A program made the translations under genes and the position numbers. The notes under the pieces are model-generated. The model had not been told where the DNA came from, ran no database searches, and was given only the letters and a program-made list of their open reading frames with translations. This document shows positions 1 through 8,180 of a stretch of 44,725 nucleotides of DNA, piece after piece. Each line of letters begins with the position of its first letter. Positions within the stretch are counted from its first letter, which is position 1. Source of the stretch: JAJYVT01 sp027339205 (GTDB lineage: Bacteria; Actinomycetota; Acidimicrobiia; Acidimicrobiales; RAAP-2); the NCBI GenBank assembly GCA_027339205.1, contig DAHWOV010000085.1, positions 1 to 44,725 of the forward strand, read 5' to 3'.

Positions 1-1
1 G

Positions 2-145
2 AAGCGTCTCGGGCACTCGTCGGCTCGCGTCACGTTGGACATCTACGCGCGCACCACCGAGGGCGCGGACCGGAACGCGGCGCGCCTCGTCGCGGCACGG
101 CTACGGTCGCGGGATACTCGCGGGATGCGAAGGTCCGGCGAGTAA
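2..145 (+). CDS. Tyrosine recombinase (phage/ICE-type integrase), C-terminal end only
   Basis: The gene runs in from outside the window, so only the last 47 codons are visible. They read KRLGHSSARVTLDIYAR and onward, the typical end of the catalytic domain of tyrosine recombinases: the LGH box followed by the Y of LDIYAR, which by family knowledge is the nucleophile that links to DNA. The stop is 42 bp from the 3' end of a tRNA-Val gene lying in the opposite orientation. That is the standard arrangement of an integrative element that inserted into a tRNA 3' end, with the element lying to the left. The upstream catalytic Arg/Lys/His residues cannot be checked here, so whether the enzyme is intact is unknown. 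Confidence 0.85.
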   Translation, partial: KRLGHSSARVTLDIYARTTEGADRNAARLVAARLRSRDTRGMRRSGE

Positions 146-187
146 AAGGGGTGACGCCAAAGAGTGCCATGAACAGGACTTTTGCGG

Positions 188-261
188 TGGGCGCTAGAGG
201 ACTCGAACCTCCGACCTCAGCCGTGTGAAGGCTGCGCTCTAACCAACTGAGCTAAGCGCCC
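188..261 (-). tRNA. tRNA-Val (anticodon CAC)
   Basis: On the minus strand the sequence folds as a full cloverleaf: 7-bp acceptor stem GGGCGCT/AGCGCCC, D arm with AGTTGGTTA loop, anticodon arm CAGCC-TTCACAC-GGCTG giving anticodon CAC, five-base variable loop and T arm with TTCGAGT loop. The discriminator base is A and the 3' CCA is not encoded. Its 3' end faces the integrase fragment, so the T-arm/acceptor half is the probable attachment core of an integrated element. Confidence 0.95.
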
Positions 262-378
262 GCGGAACCGCACCAGAGCTGGCGGCTGGACGACGATAGC
301 GCGACCCTGTCGGTGTCTGGTCCCCCAGGCCCCCCAGCGGCGGCGGGCCTCACGCCGGGCCGGTAGCCTTGCCTGCGT

Positions 379-1173
379 ATGCCGCCGCCCAGCAATGGAT
401 CAACCACACTGGGGAACGGCGGTTTCGAGCCGTCGACCGTCTGGGAGAGGCTCTCACAGACCTTCCTCCGACCTCCCGCTCCTAGTGGCCGCAAGGAGCT
501 CGAGCCCACTGACTTCTCGAGGATGACCGACGAGGAGAAGCGCGCGCGCATCACCCGCGTCGACCCGACCGAACGAAAGGTCGGTATCGGCGCGTCGATC
601 CTGGCGGGGGCGCTCGCCCTCTACGCCAACGTTCCCTTCATGGTGTCCAAGAAGTCGGTCCTCATCACCACAGTGAAGCCCAAGGGGACGAGCTGCCCCA
701 CGACCGTCGGCATCACGAAGCTGCACTATGTGGCAGCGTCCAAGTCCTGCTGGGGCGTCTATCCGGCCAGCCACTACGTCCTTCCGCTTGTCGTCTCACT
801 CGTGCTCGCCGTGGCCATCTACGTCACCGTGCGGATTCGAAGGCGAGCACCGCTCGCGTTCACCATGGTGATGACGGGGCTCGCCTTCGGCTCGCTGCTC
901 GTGCTCGTGCCTTACGCCGTTGCGGGGGGCTGGATCATGCTCCGAGCTTGGCGGACCCAGAAGTACGGCGCTCCTACGGCCAAGTCGGTCATGACAGGAT
1001 GGGTGGCGCCCCCCGCGAGAGGCACGACGCGGCGTGCGAAGACCGCGTCACCGCGTACCCGCAGGGGAAAGAGCGCGCAACCGGCCTCCACAACGCGCAA
1101 GCCTCCCAGCGCCAACAAGCGGTACACGCCCAAGTCGCCGCCCAAGAAGAAGGTCTCGCCGCCTGCGAGCTGA
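379..1173 (+). CDS. Predicted membrane protein with basic C-terminal tail, unknown function
   Basis: I do not recognise a named family. From the ATG at 379 the protein is 264 residues, but the first ~48 residues look unlike a structured domain and an internal ATG at 523 (MTDEEKRARITRV) is an equally good start. The rest has about three hydrophobic segments: near residues 68-90, 133-152 and 160-190 of the long form. The last ~65 residues are rich in Lys, Arg, Pro and Ser (for example KSPPKKKVSPPAS) and would probably be cytoplasmic and could bind nucleic acid or acidic lipid; that is inference. Two Cys lie in the loop between the first and second segments. It converges on the tetR gene with a 46-bp gap. 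Confidence 0.6.
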   Translation: MPPPSNGSTTLGNGGFEPSTVWERLSQTFLRPPAPSGRKELEPTDFSRMTDEEKRARITRVDPTERKVGIGASILAGALALYANVPFMVSKKSVLITTVKPKGTSCPTTVGITKLHYVAASKSCWGVYPASHYVLPLVVSLVLAVAIYVTVRIRRRAPLAFTMVMTGLAFGSLLVLVPYAVAGGWIMLRAWRTQKYGAPTAKSVMTGWVAPPARGTTRRAKTASPRTRRGKSAQPASTTRKPPSANKRYTPKSPPKKKVSPPAS

Positions 1174-1219
1174 GCCGCCTGCTCGAGCCTCTGTCTCGCC
1201 CGGACGTTCCGCGATGTGC

Positions 1220-1819
1220 TCAGCCAGTCAGGAGCGCGGAGCGAAGGAGCTCGAGCACGTCGGCACGCCGACGTGCGAGCGAGCGTGCCGTCGGCTCCTC
1301 GCCGAGTGCCCTCAGCACCTCCACCTCGGTGATCATCCCGATCACCGTCGAGTAGATCGCGAGCAGGAGCAAGCTGGGGTCGTGGCGCCGCATGTGCCCG
1401 GCGTCCATCTCGGATTCGAGGAAGTCGGCTGCTCGCCGCACGAGCGGCTGGAGCTCGCCGGTCATCCGCGTCGCCGCGGGAGGCCCGAGACGTGAGACCT
1501 CTCGCACGAGGCCGAGCAACTCCGGACGACGCGCTGCGAGCCGGAACACCGAGCGGACGACGGCTTCGACCTTCGCCCATCCGTCCCCGGCTCCGTCCAG
1601 CGCCGTCTGCATGGCCTGGGCGAGCTCCTGCGTGCTCCGGGCGATCAGTGCGTCGAGGAGCGTCTCCTTGCTCGGGAACCAGTAGAGGATCGACTGCTTG
1701 GCGATGCCGAGGTCGCCGGCCAGGGCGTCGAGCGAGGTCGCCTCGTAACCGCGCGTCCCCCACGCCGCGAGCGCCGCGTCGAGGATCCGTTCGCGCGTCG
1801 GCGCCACCACTTCGGGCAC
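1220..1819 (-). CDS. TetR family transcriptional regulator
   Basis: A 199-residue protein with the usual TetR layout. The N-terminal helix-turn-helix begins TRERILDAALAAWGTRGYEATSL and continues through GIAKQSILYWFPSKETL, matching the conserved FxxKxxLxxxFxxK part of the family, and is followed by an all-helical ligand-binding domain. The start is a GTG. The gene is divergent from the fatty acyl-CoA reductase operon, and the 67-bp gap between them holds two identical-arm palindromes (1841-1877). By analogy with other TetR pairs it probably represses itself and that operon, with an acyl-CoA or fatty-acid-like ligand as inducer; the ligand is inference. Confidence 0.92.
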   Translation of the reverse strand: MPEVVAPTRERILDAALAAWGTRGYEATSLDALAGDLGIAKQSILYWFPSKETLLDALIARSTQELAQAMQTALDGAGDGWAKVEAVVRSVFRLAARRPELLGLVREVSRLGPPAATRMTGELQPLVRRAADFLESEMDAGHMRRHDPSLLLLAIYSTVIGMITEVEVLRALGEEPTARSLARRRADVLELLRSALLTG

Positions 1820-1840
1820 ACCGAGAGGCTACTCCATTCC

Positions 1841-1877
1841 CTACCAAATGGTAGACAGGGCGCCTACCAGATGGTAG
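1841..1877. promoter_or_regulatory. Twin palindromic operators for the adjacent TetR regulator
   Basis: Two copies of CTACCA-NN-TGGTAG occur at 1841-1854 and 1864-1877, each a perfect 6-bp inverted repeat with a 2-bp centre (AA and GA) and both followed by AC. Centres are 23 bp apart, just over two DNA turns. The second copy ends 9 bp before the ATG of the reductase gene and the first lies 21 bp upstream of the tetR GTG, so binding would block both divergent promoters. Confidence 0.85.
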
Positions 1878-1886
1878 ACCATTGAG

Positions 1887-4346
1887 ATGCCGATCACTGC
1901 TGCGCTCGCCGGCAAGCGGTTCTTCATCACCGGCGGGACGGGGTTTCTCGGCACTGCGCTCATCGAGCGGATCCTCCGCCGGGTGCCCGACGCCGAGGTC
2001 GTCGCGCTCGTGAGGCCGGGAAGACGCGCCGGGGCAGCGGAGCGTGCCGCTCGCGAGATCCTGCGCAACGACTGCTTCGACCGGCTCCGTGTCGAGTGCG
2101 GCGACCGGTTCGAGCAGGTGACCGCACGGCTGACCGCTGTGGCGGGCGACGTGAGCCGTGACGGGCTCGGGCTCGACGACGACGGCCGGCGGCTTCTGGC
2201 CTCGTCAGACGTGATCGTCCACTCCGCGGCGACGGTCAGCTTCGACTCGCCGCTCGACCAGGCCGTCGAGATCAACCTCCTCGGCCCGGCCCGTGTCGCG
2301 GCGGCACTCTCAGCCGCCCGCGCCGATGCGCGCCGCGCCGACGGCGTCCACCTGATCGCCGTCTCCACGGCCTACGTGGCCGGCACCCATCAAGGCGAGG
2401 CACGAGAAGAGCTGCTCAGCGCCAATCGGTTCTCGCTCGACGTCGACTGGCACGCCGAGGTGGACCACGCCCGAGGGCTTCGTGGGGACCTCGAGAGCGA
2501 GTCGCGCGGCGCCGAGATGCTGGCGAGGTTCGCCAAGAAGGCGCGGGGGGAGCTGGGCGCCGCCGGCGAGCACCTGCTCGCGGCCCGTGCAGAGCGGATC
2601 CGGGACGAGTGGATCAAGGACCGGCTCGTGTTGGCCGGCACCGCGCGTGCCCAGTCGCTCGGGTGGCCCGACGCCTACCCCTTCACCAAGGCGTTGGGCG
2701 AGCGCGCGCTCATCGAGACGGCCGAGGTGCCGCTCTCCATCGTCCGGCCGTCCATCATCGAGTCCTCGCTCAGCGAGCCGGTGCCGGGGTGGATACGCGG
2801 CTTCCGCATGGCCGAGCCGATCATCATCTCGTTCGCCAGGGGCCTGTTGCGCGAGTTCCCCGGGGTGCCCGAAGGCGTGATCGACGTCATCCCGGTCGAC
2901 ATGGTCGTCGCGGCGATCCTGGCGGTCGCCGCAGGCCCAGCGCCGGAGCGGCCCTCCGTCTACCACGTCGCCTCGGGCGTCGCGAACCCGTTGCGCTACG
3001 GGCGCCTCGTCGAGCTCATCCAGGAGTGGTTCGCCGTCCACCCCATCTACGACGACCGCGGCCAGCCGATCAGCCTCCCGGAGTGGTCGTTCCCCGGACG
3101 CGGACGCGTGCAGCGCCAGCTCCACCGGGCGACGAAGGCGATGGACGCGCTCGAGCGGCTCCTTGTGGCGTTGCCCCTCAGGGGCAGGCAGGCGTCGTTC
3201 AACGCGACCGTCGAGGAGCGCAGCACGCTGGCCAAGCGCGCCCTCGGCTACGTGGAGCTGTACGGCGCGTACACCGAGACCGAGGCCCGCTACCGGGTCG
3301 ACCGTCTCCTCGAGCTCTGGCGCACCCTCGACGACGAAGACCGCGCCGCCTTCGCGTTCGACCCCTCGGTGATCGACTGGGACCACTACGTCCACGACAT
3401 CCACCTGCCCTCGGTCGTCGCCCACGCCCGGGTGAAGACCACCCCGGGGCGCCCCACGCTCGACAGCCGTCCGGAGCGAGCCCGCCGGGCGATCCTCTCA
3501 CCCGAACGGCATCTCGCAGCGTTCGACCTGGAGCACACGTTGATCGCCGCCAACGTGGTCGACAGCTACGCCTGGCTGGCGTCGCGTCACCTCCCTGCCG
3601 CGAGCCGGCCCAAGCTCGTTGCGGAGCTGCTCGCCCAGGGGCCGTCGCTCCTCGCGTTGGACCGGCGAGACCGCGGCGACTTCCTCCGCTCCTTCTACCG
3701 TCGCTACGAGGGAGCCCCGGTCTCCCAGCTCGAGGAGGACGCGTGGGAGCTCTTCCACCGCCAGCTGCTCCCCCGCGCGTTCCCTGCGGGACTTGCGCGT
3801 GTCCGCCACCATCGGAGGCTCGGCCACCGCACGCTGCTCATCACCGGAGCGCTCGACTTCGTGGTCGACCCGCTCCGCCCGCTCTTCGACGACATCGTGT
3901 GCGCGCGCATGGCCCGGTCCAACGGCCGCTTCACGGGGAGGCTCGACGAGCTTCCGCCGATCGGCGAGGCGCGGGCGCAGCTTCTCGCCGACTACACGCA
4001 AGCTCATGGCCTCGACCTCGCCGAGTCGGTCGCCTACGCCGACTCCGCGAGCGACCTCGCGATGCTCGAAGCCGTGGGGTTCCCCGTGGCAGTCAACCCC
4101 GAGTCGCGCCTCGCCGCGATCGCCAGGCGACGCGGGTGGCACGTCGAGCACTGGTCCCGCGCTCCGGGCGGAGCGGCGCGCCCTCTCCCGTTGGGCCCCC
4201 TCGACGTCAGAGGGATGCCGCTCGCCAAAGCGCAGCGCGGCCAAGCGCGGCGCGGCCAAGCGCGGCGCGGCCTTGCGCAGCGCGGCCAAGCGCAGCGCGG
4301 CCTTGCGCAGCGGGGCCTGGAGCAGCCCGGCCTGGAGCCGAAATGA
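1887..4346 (+). CDS. Fatty acyl-CoA reductase (SDR) fused to HAD-IB phosphatase-like domain
   Basis: An 819-residue fusion. Residues ~5-450 are an extended SDR of the fatty acyl-CoA reductase type: TGGTGFLG at 15-22 for NAD(P)H binding, HSAATVSFD, then the catalytic YPFTK (Y264, K268), followed by the C-terminal FAR region. Such enzymes reduce acyl-CoA to aldehyde or alcohol. Residues ~540-770 are HAD subfamily IB (SerB-like): motif I reads D547-L-E549-H-T551, so the usual second Asp is Glu; motif II is LLITGA and motif IV-like YADSASDLAML. The last ~40 residues are seven copies of a pentapeptide repeat. No Shine-Dalgarno sequence precedes the ATG and an operator abuts it, so the mRNA may be leaderless. 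It overlaps the next gene by ATGA, which supports one operon. Confidence 0.88.
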   Translation: MPITAALAGKRFFITGGTGFLGTALIERILRRVPDAEVVALVRPGRRAGAAERAAREILRNDCFDRLRVECGDRFEQVTARLTAVAGDVSRDGLGLDDDGRRLLASSDVIVHSAATVSFDSPLDQAVEINLLGPARVAAALSAARADARRADGVHLIAVSTAYVAGTHQGEAREELLSANRFSLDVDWHAEVDHARGLRGDLESESRGAEMLARFAKKARGELGAAGEHLLAARAERIRDEWIKDRLVLAGTARAQSLGWPDAYPFTKALGERALIETAEVPLSIVRPSIIESSLSEPVPGWIRGFRMAEPIIISFARGLLREFPGVPEGVIDVIPVDMVVAAILAVAAGPAPERPSVYHVASGVANPLRYGRLVELIQEWFAVHPIYDDRGQPISLPEWSFPGRGRVQRQLHRATKAMDALERLLVALPLRGRQASFNATVEERSTLAKRALGYVELYGAYTETEARYRVDRLLELWRTLDDEDRAAFAFDPSVIDWDHYVHDIHLPSVVAHARVKTTPGRPTLDSRPERARRAILSPERHLAAFDLEHTLIAANVVDSYAWLASRHLPAASRPKLVAELLAQGPSLLALDRRDRGDFLRSFYRRYEGAPVSQLEEDAWELFHRQLLPRAFPAGLARVRHHRRLGHRTLLITGALDFVVDPLRPLFDDIVCARMARSNGRFTGRLDELPPIGEARAQLLADYTQAHGLDLAESVAYADSASDLAMLEAVGFPVAVNPESRLAAIARRRGWHVEHWSRAPGGAARPLPLGPLDVRGMPLAKAQRGQARRGQARRGLAQRGQAQRGLAQRGLEQPGLEPK
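4230..4334. repeat. 15-bp tandem repeat, 7 copies, encoding the reductase C-terminal tail
   Basis: Seven consecutive 15-bp units of the form GCGCAGCGCGGCCAA, with CCAA/CCTT/CCTG variation, fill the last codons of the reductase-HAD gene and encode AQRGQ/ARRGQ/AQRGL pentapeptides. The repeat stops 8 bp before the next gene's ATG. Confidence 0.95.
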
Positions 4347-5608
4347 GGGCACTCGTCTTCGAGCACAACCTTGCTCGGTTCGCCGCGTCGAGGGTGGCGT
4401 CGGCGCTCGGCTCGGGACGCGGCGCGGCGGTCGGACCGTTGCGGCTCGTGGAGACGGAGCCGCCCGTGCTCCCCGGTGTCGAGTGGGCACGGGTCACGCC
4501 GCGCCTCTCGGGGATCTGCGGTTCGGACCTCGCGACGGTCGACGGCAGGAGCTCCCGCTACTTCGAGCACATCGTGAGCTTCCCCTTCGTGCCCGGGCAC
4601 GAGGTGGTCGGCGAGCTGGAGTCCGGCGGCCGCGTCGTGCTCGAACCCGTGCTGGCGTGCGCCGCTCGCGGGATCGACCCGCCCTGCGCGCCGTGCCGGC
4701 GCGGCATGATCGGCGACTGCGAGCGCATCGCCTTCGGCCACCTCGCCCCCGGCCTGCAGACCGGCTTTTGTGTGGACACGGGAGGCGGCTGGTCCCACGC
4801 GGGGCTCGTCGCGCATCCGAGCCAGCTGCATCCGGTGCCCGAGACGTTCAGCGACGAGGACGCCGTGGTGGTGGAGCCCGTCGCCTGCGCCGTGCACGCT
4901 GTCTGCGACGCGGCGCTCGTGGGCACAGAGACCGTCGCGGTGCTCGGCGCGGGGACCCTCGGCCTCGCGGTGGTCGCCGCGATCAGCGCGCTCGCGAGCT
5001 CCGGCCGGGTCGCGGCGCCGGGCGCGGTCTTGGTAGGGGCGCGCTACGCCCACCAGCGGCGCCTCGCCGCCGATTTGGGCGCGACCTCCTCGCTGCCCGC
5101 CGACCAGCTGGCGAGGGCGGTCCGCAGGCGAACCAGCTCCCTGTCCCTCGCTGATCCGAGGCCGGGCCACGCGAGCGGGCCGCTGACGGGCGGGGCCGAC
5201 GTCGTCTTCGACTGCGTGGGCTCCGGCGAGTCCATCGCGCAGTCCCTCGAGATGATCCGCCCCCGTGGACGAGTGGTGCTCGTCGGCATGCCCGCACGGG
5301 TGCACGTCGACCTCGCCCCGCTTTGGCAGCGCGAGGTCCGGCTGGCCGGCGCGTACGCCTACGGCACCGAGTCGGTCTTGCAGAAACAGCGGGTCCGTAC
5401 CTTCGACCTCGCGTTCGAGGTCGTCGCGGCCCACCGGCTGGGGCGGCTCGTCTCTGCCACTTACCCGATCGACAGGTACGAGGAAGCCCTGCGGCACGCG
5501 GGCTCGGCAGGCCGGAGGGGTGCGGTCAAGATCGCGTTCGACCTGCGCCGTGACAGGGAGCGTCGCGCCGGCCCTGCCGGCCGGCCCGAGCAAGGAGGCA
5601 CGCCATGA
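4343..5608 (+). CDS. Zinc-dependent medium-chain alcohol dehydrogenase
   Basis: A 421-residue MDR-family dehydrogenase. Catalytic zinc ligands are C59 (GICGSD) and H86-E87 (PGHEVVG). The structural-zinc lobe has four Cys at about 106, 115, 118 and 126, with spacing slightly different from the classical CxxCxxCxxxxxxxC. The Rossmann motif is GAGTLGLAV. It would interconvert an alcohol and an aldehyde or ketone with NAD(P). Directly after a fatty acyl-CoA reductase, the likely substrate is a fatty alcohol/aldehyde or the glycerol-type backbone of a lipid, which is inference. The ATG overlaps the upstream stop (ATGA) and its own stop overlaps the next start, so expression is translationally coupled. 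Confidence 0.9.
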   Translation: MRALVFEHNLARFAASRVASALGSGRGAAVGPLRLVETEPPVLPGVEWARVTPRLSGICGSDLATVDGRSSRYFEHIVSFPFVPGHEVVGELESGGRVVLEPVLACAARGIDPPCAPCRRGMIGDCERIAFGHLAPGLQTGFCVDTGGGWSHAGLVAHPSQLHPVPETFSDEDAVVVEPVACAVHAVCDAALVGTETVAVLGAGTLGLAVVAAISALASSGRVAAPGAVLVGARYAHQRRLAADLGATSSLPADQLARAVRRRTSSLSLADPRPGHASGPLTGGADVVFDCVGSGESIAQSLEMIRPRGRVVLVGMPARVHVDLAPLWQREVRLAGAYAYGTESVLQKQRVRTFDLAFEVVAAHRLGRLVSATYPIDRYEEALRHAGSAGRRGAVKIAFDLRRDRERRAGPAGRPEQGGTP

Positions 5609-7194
5609 CGCCCCGCCCAGGGCTCGTCCTCGAGGTGGACCGCTCCACCCCGCCGACTCTCTTCTGGCACGGCGAGCGATTCGTCCTCGAGCGGCTCCCC
5701 GAGGGCAGCCGCGTCATCTACGCACCCGAGCCCCTGCCCGCGCTCGAGGATCCGGTCGCCGCGATCCGCCACGCGCTGCTGCACCCATTGGGCGACCAAG
5801 AGCCGCTCCCCGCGCTCCTCCACCCGGGGATGCGTCTCACCATCTGCTTCGACGACGTGTCGCTGCCGCTCCCTCCGATGCAGGCGCCCGACGTGCGCCA
5901 GATGGTCATCGAGCAGGTGCTCGACATGGCCGCGGAGGCAGGCGTCGACGACGTCGTCCTCATCGCCGCGCTCGCCCTGCACCGCCGGATGACCGAGGCG
6001 GAGCTGCGCCACGCGCTCGGCGACCGTGTCTACGACGCCTTCGCTCCCCACGGACTGCTCACCCAGCACGACGCGGAGGACCCTGACAACCTGATCCACC
6101 TCGGCACGACCGACAAGGGCGAGGACGTCGAGCTCAACAAGCGCGCGGCGACGAGCGACCTGCTCGTGTACGTGAACATCAACCTGGTCGCGATGGACGG
6201 CGGCCACAAGAGCGTGGCGACCGGGCTCGCGAGCTACCGCAGCCTCCGCCACCACCACAATCCCAAGACGATGCTCCACAGCCGCTCGTTCATGGACGCT
6301 CCGTCCTCCGAGCTGCACTCGTCCAACTGGCGAATGGGCCGGCTCATCGCGGAGAGCGGCGTCAAGGTGTTCCAGATCGAGACGACGCTCAACACCGACA
6401 CCTTCCCCGCGCAATTCGGCTTCCTCCAGCGCAGGGAGTGGGAGTGGCGTCTGCGTGACCGGACTACCTACCTCGCCACCGCTGCGGCCCTCGACCGGAC
6501 CCCGCCACGCGTGGCGCGCCAGATCTTCCACTCGATCCGGGCGCCGCACGCGCTCGTGTCCGTCCAGGCCGGCGAGGTGGAGGCCGTGCACGCGGTGACG
6601 ACCGCGAACGTCTGGAAGCAGCAGGGCGTGGAGGTCGACGGGCAGACCGACATCCTCACCATGGGGCTCCCCTACATCTGCCCCTACAACGTCAACTCGA
6701 TCATGAACCCGATCCTCGTCGCGTGCCTCGGGCTCGGCTACTTCTTCAACCTCTACCGCGGCCGGCCCCTCGTGGCGCAGGGCGGCGTCGTGATCATGCA
6801 CCACCCCACCCCCTGGGAGTTCCACCCGGGGCACCACCCGAGCTACATCGACTTCTTCGAAGAGGTGCTGGCCGACACCACCGACCCGGTCGAGATGTCC
6901 AAGACCTACGAAGAGAGCTTCGCGACGGACCCGTGGTACGTGCACCTCTACCGGACCGGTCACGCCTACCACGGCGTCCATCCCTTCTACATGTGGTACT
7001 GGTGCGCGCACGCCCTCGACCACCTCGGACGGGTGATCGTGGTCGGGGGGGACCCCGCGGCCGTCCGGCGCATGGGCTTCTCGCCCGCGACGAGCCTCGA
7101 CGACGCGCTGGAGATGGCCTCCGACGTCGTCGGCCGCTCGCCGAGCCTCACCCACCTCCATACGCCGCCGCTGCTCATGGCCGACGTGCGATGA
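5605..7194 (+). CDS. LarA-like protein (DUF2088, lactate racemase family), divergent active site
   Basis: A 529-residue protein whose N-terminal half matches the LarA/DUF2088 family: FDDVSLPLP at 82-90 (family DDxTRP box), ALHRRMTEAEL with H126 (LarA His108 equivalent), and GGHKSVATG with K202 followed at +16 by H218, matching LarA Lys184 and His200 by spacing. LarA uses the Lys to hold a nickel-pincer nucleotide and racemises 2-hydroxy acids. By my eye alignment the substrate Arg of the DDxTRP box is Leu87 here and the second catalytic His (LarA His174) is absent. The C-terminal half is His/Trp-rich. The operon context suggests a lipid-related 2-hydroxy acid or alcohol substrate. It is coupled by ATGA overlaps on both sides. 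Confidence 0.8.
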   Translation: MTPRPGLVLEVDRSTPPTLFWHGERFVLERLPEGSRVIYAPEPLPALEDPVAAIRHALLHPLGDQEPLPALLHPGMRLTICFDDVSLPLPPMQAPDVRQMVIEQVLDMAAEAGVDDVVLIAALALHRRMTEAELRHALGDRVYDAFAPHGLLTQHDAEDPDNLIHLGTTDKGEDVELNKRAATSDLLVYVNINLVAMDGGHKSVATGLASYRSLRHHHNPKTMLHSRSFMDAPSSELHSSNWRMGRLIAESGVKVFQIETTLNTDTFPAQFGFLQRREWEWRLRDRTTYLATAAALDRTPPRVARQIFHSIRAPHALVSVQAGEVEAVHAVTTANVWKQQGVEVDGQTDILTMGLPYICPYNVNSIMNPILVACLGLGYFFNLYRGRPLVAQGGVVIMHHPTPWEFHPGHHPSYIDFFEEVLADTTDPVEMSKTYEESFATDPWYVHLYRTGHAYHGVHPFYMWYWCAHALDHLGRVIVVGGDPAAVRRMGFSPATSLDDALEMASDVVGRSPSLTHLHTPPLLMADVR

Positions 7195-8162
7195 GCGGCG
7201 GGACGAGCGGTGCGACGAGCCGCGGGACGAGCGGTGCGACGAGCCGCGGGACGGGCCGGCTGCTGCGGCGGGTGACGAGCCAGGTGAAGTTCCCGCTCGC
7301 CAAGCCCACGTGGCCTGCAGGGGTGCCGCGACCCGCGCCGGTGCGGCGCGTCGGCCTCGACTACGACCACGAGTGGTCCCGCCGGTACCCGGTGCGCCTC
7401 GCGCGCGCGGTCGTCCTCGACAACGTCACCAGACCGGCAGCGCGCCTCGTCGCCCCGACGACCGTACGCGGCGGGGAGCACCTCCGACACGTGCCCGCAC
7501 CCGTGATCTTCGCCGCCAACCACGTGAGCCATCTCGACACGCCGCTCCTCCTCACGGCACTGCCGGTCCGGTTCCGCCACCGCACCGTCGTCGCCGCGGC
7601 AGCCGACTACTTCTTCGACCGCCGCTGGAAGGCGTTCCTCTGGTCCTTCTCCCTCGCGGCCATCCCGATCGAGCGCTCCCGGGTCAACCGGCGTTCGGCG
7701 GATGTCGCCGCCGAGCTCCTTGCCGACGGGTGGAACCTGGTCATCTTCCCCGAGGGCGGCCGGTCGCCACACGGGTGGGCGCAGCCGTTCAGGCCGGCGA
7801 GCGCCGCCTACCTGGCACGGCGAACCGGACGGCCCGTCGTGCCGGTCCACTTGAGCGGGACTCGCCACGTCCTCCCCAAGGCCGGAGAGCGCCGGCTGCC
7901 GCGCCGATCTCCGGTCTCGGTCGTCTTCGGGATGCCGCTCCTCCCCGACGACGGGGAGGACGCGCGCCGCTTCAGCGCGCGCATCGAACGGGCGGTGGCC
8001 GTGCTCGCCGACGAGGCGTCGAGCGACTGGTGGCGCGCACGCACGCGGGCGGCACGCGGTGGCACCCCCTCGCTCAGGGGCCCGGAGGCGGCCGACTGGC
8101 GGAGGGCCTGGGCGCTCGACCCGCGCCCCGACGCGGGTCGCGACGCCTGGCCACGCGTCTGA
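7191..8162 (+). CDS. PlsC-type 1-acylglycerol-3-phosphate acyltransferase
   Basis: A 323-residue acyltransferase. Motif I is NHVSHLD (N110, H111, D116) and motif III is FPEGGRS (186-192), the acceptor- and catalysis-related boxes of the PlsC/LPLAT superfamily. Motif IV-like VPVHLSG follows. Members transfer an acyl chain from acyl-CoA or acyl-ACP to a lysolipid at the membrane inner face. The first ~22 residues are an in-frame repeat, and the domain proper starts near residue 45. Start and stop context (ATGA overlap with the LarA-like gene) place it in the same operon. The substrate could be a lysolipid built from the fatty alcohol made upstream. Confidence 0.88.
   Translation: MSGGTSGATSRGTSGATSRGTGRLLRRVTSQVKFPLAKPTWPAGVPRPAPVRRVGLDYDHEWSRRYPVRLARAVVLDNVTRPAARLVAPTTVRGGEHLRHVPAPVIFAANHVSHLDTPLLLTALPVRFRHRTVVAAAADYFFDRRWKAFLWSFSLAAIPIERSRVNRRSADVAAELLADGWNLVIFPEGGRSPHGWAQPFRPASAAYLARRTGRPVVPVHLSGTRHVLPKAGERRLPRRSPVSVVFGMPLLPDDGEDARRFSARIERAVAVLADEASSDWWRARTRAARGGTPSLRGPEAADWRRAWALDPRPDAGRDAWPRV
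7200..7259. repeat. 24-bp tandem repeat at the start of the acyltransferase gene
   Basis: Two perfect 24-bp units (7200-7223 and 7224-7247) plus a half unit, built from related 12-bp halves GGGACGAGCGGT and GCGACGAGCCGC. They encode GTSGATSR twice at the extreme N terminus of the protein. Confidence 0.92.
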
Positions 8163-8180
8163 GCAGCTACACATTCGGGC

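Noticed and set aside
4230..4334. Possible CRISPR-like array
   Set aside because: Units are contiguous with no spacers and are in frame with the protein, so it is a simple coding tandem repeat. No CRISPR array was seen in the window.
2609..4342. Long plus-strand ORF (part before 4343) overlapping the reductase gene
   Set aside because: It is a shadow frame rich in Arg, Pro and Ala; only the part from 4343 is a real dehydrogenase.
4034..5593. 519-codon minus-strand ORF across the dehydrogenase
   Set aside because: No domain and a composition typical of antisense frames in GC-rich DNA; the plus-strand gene has all expected motifs.
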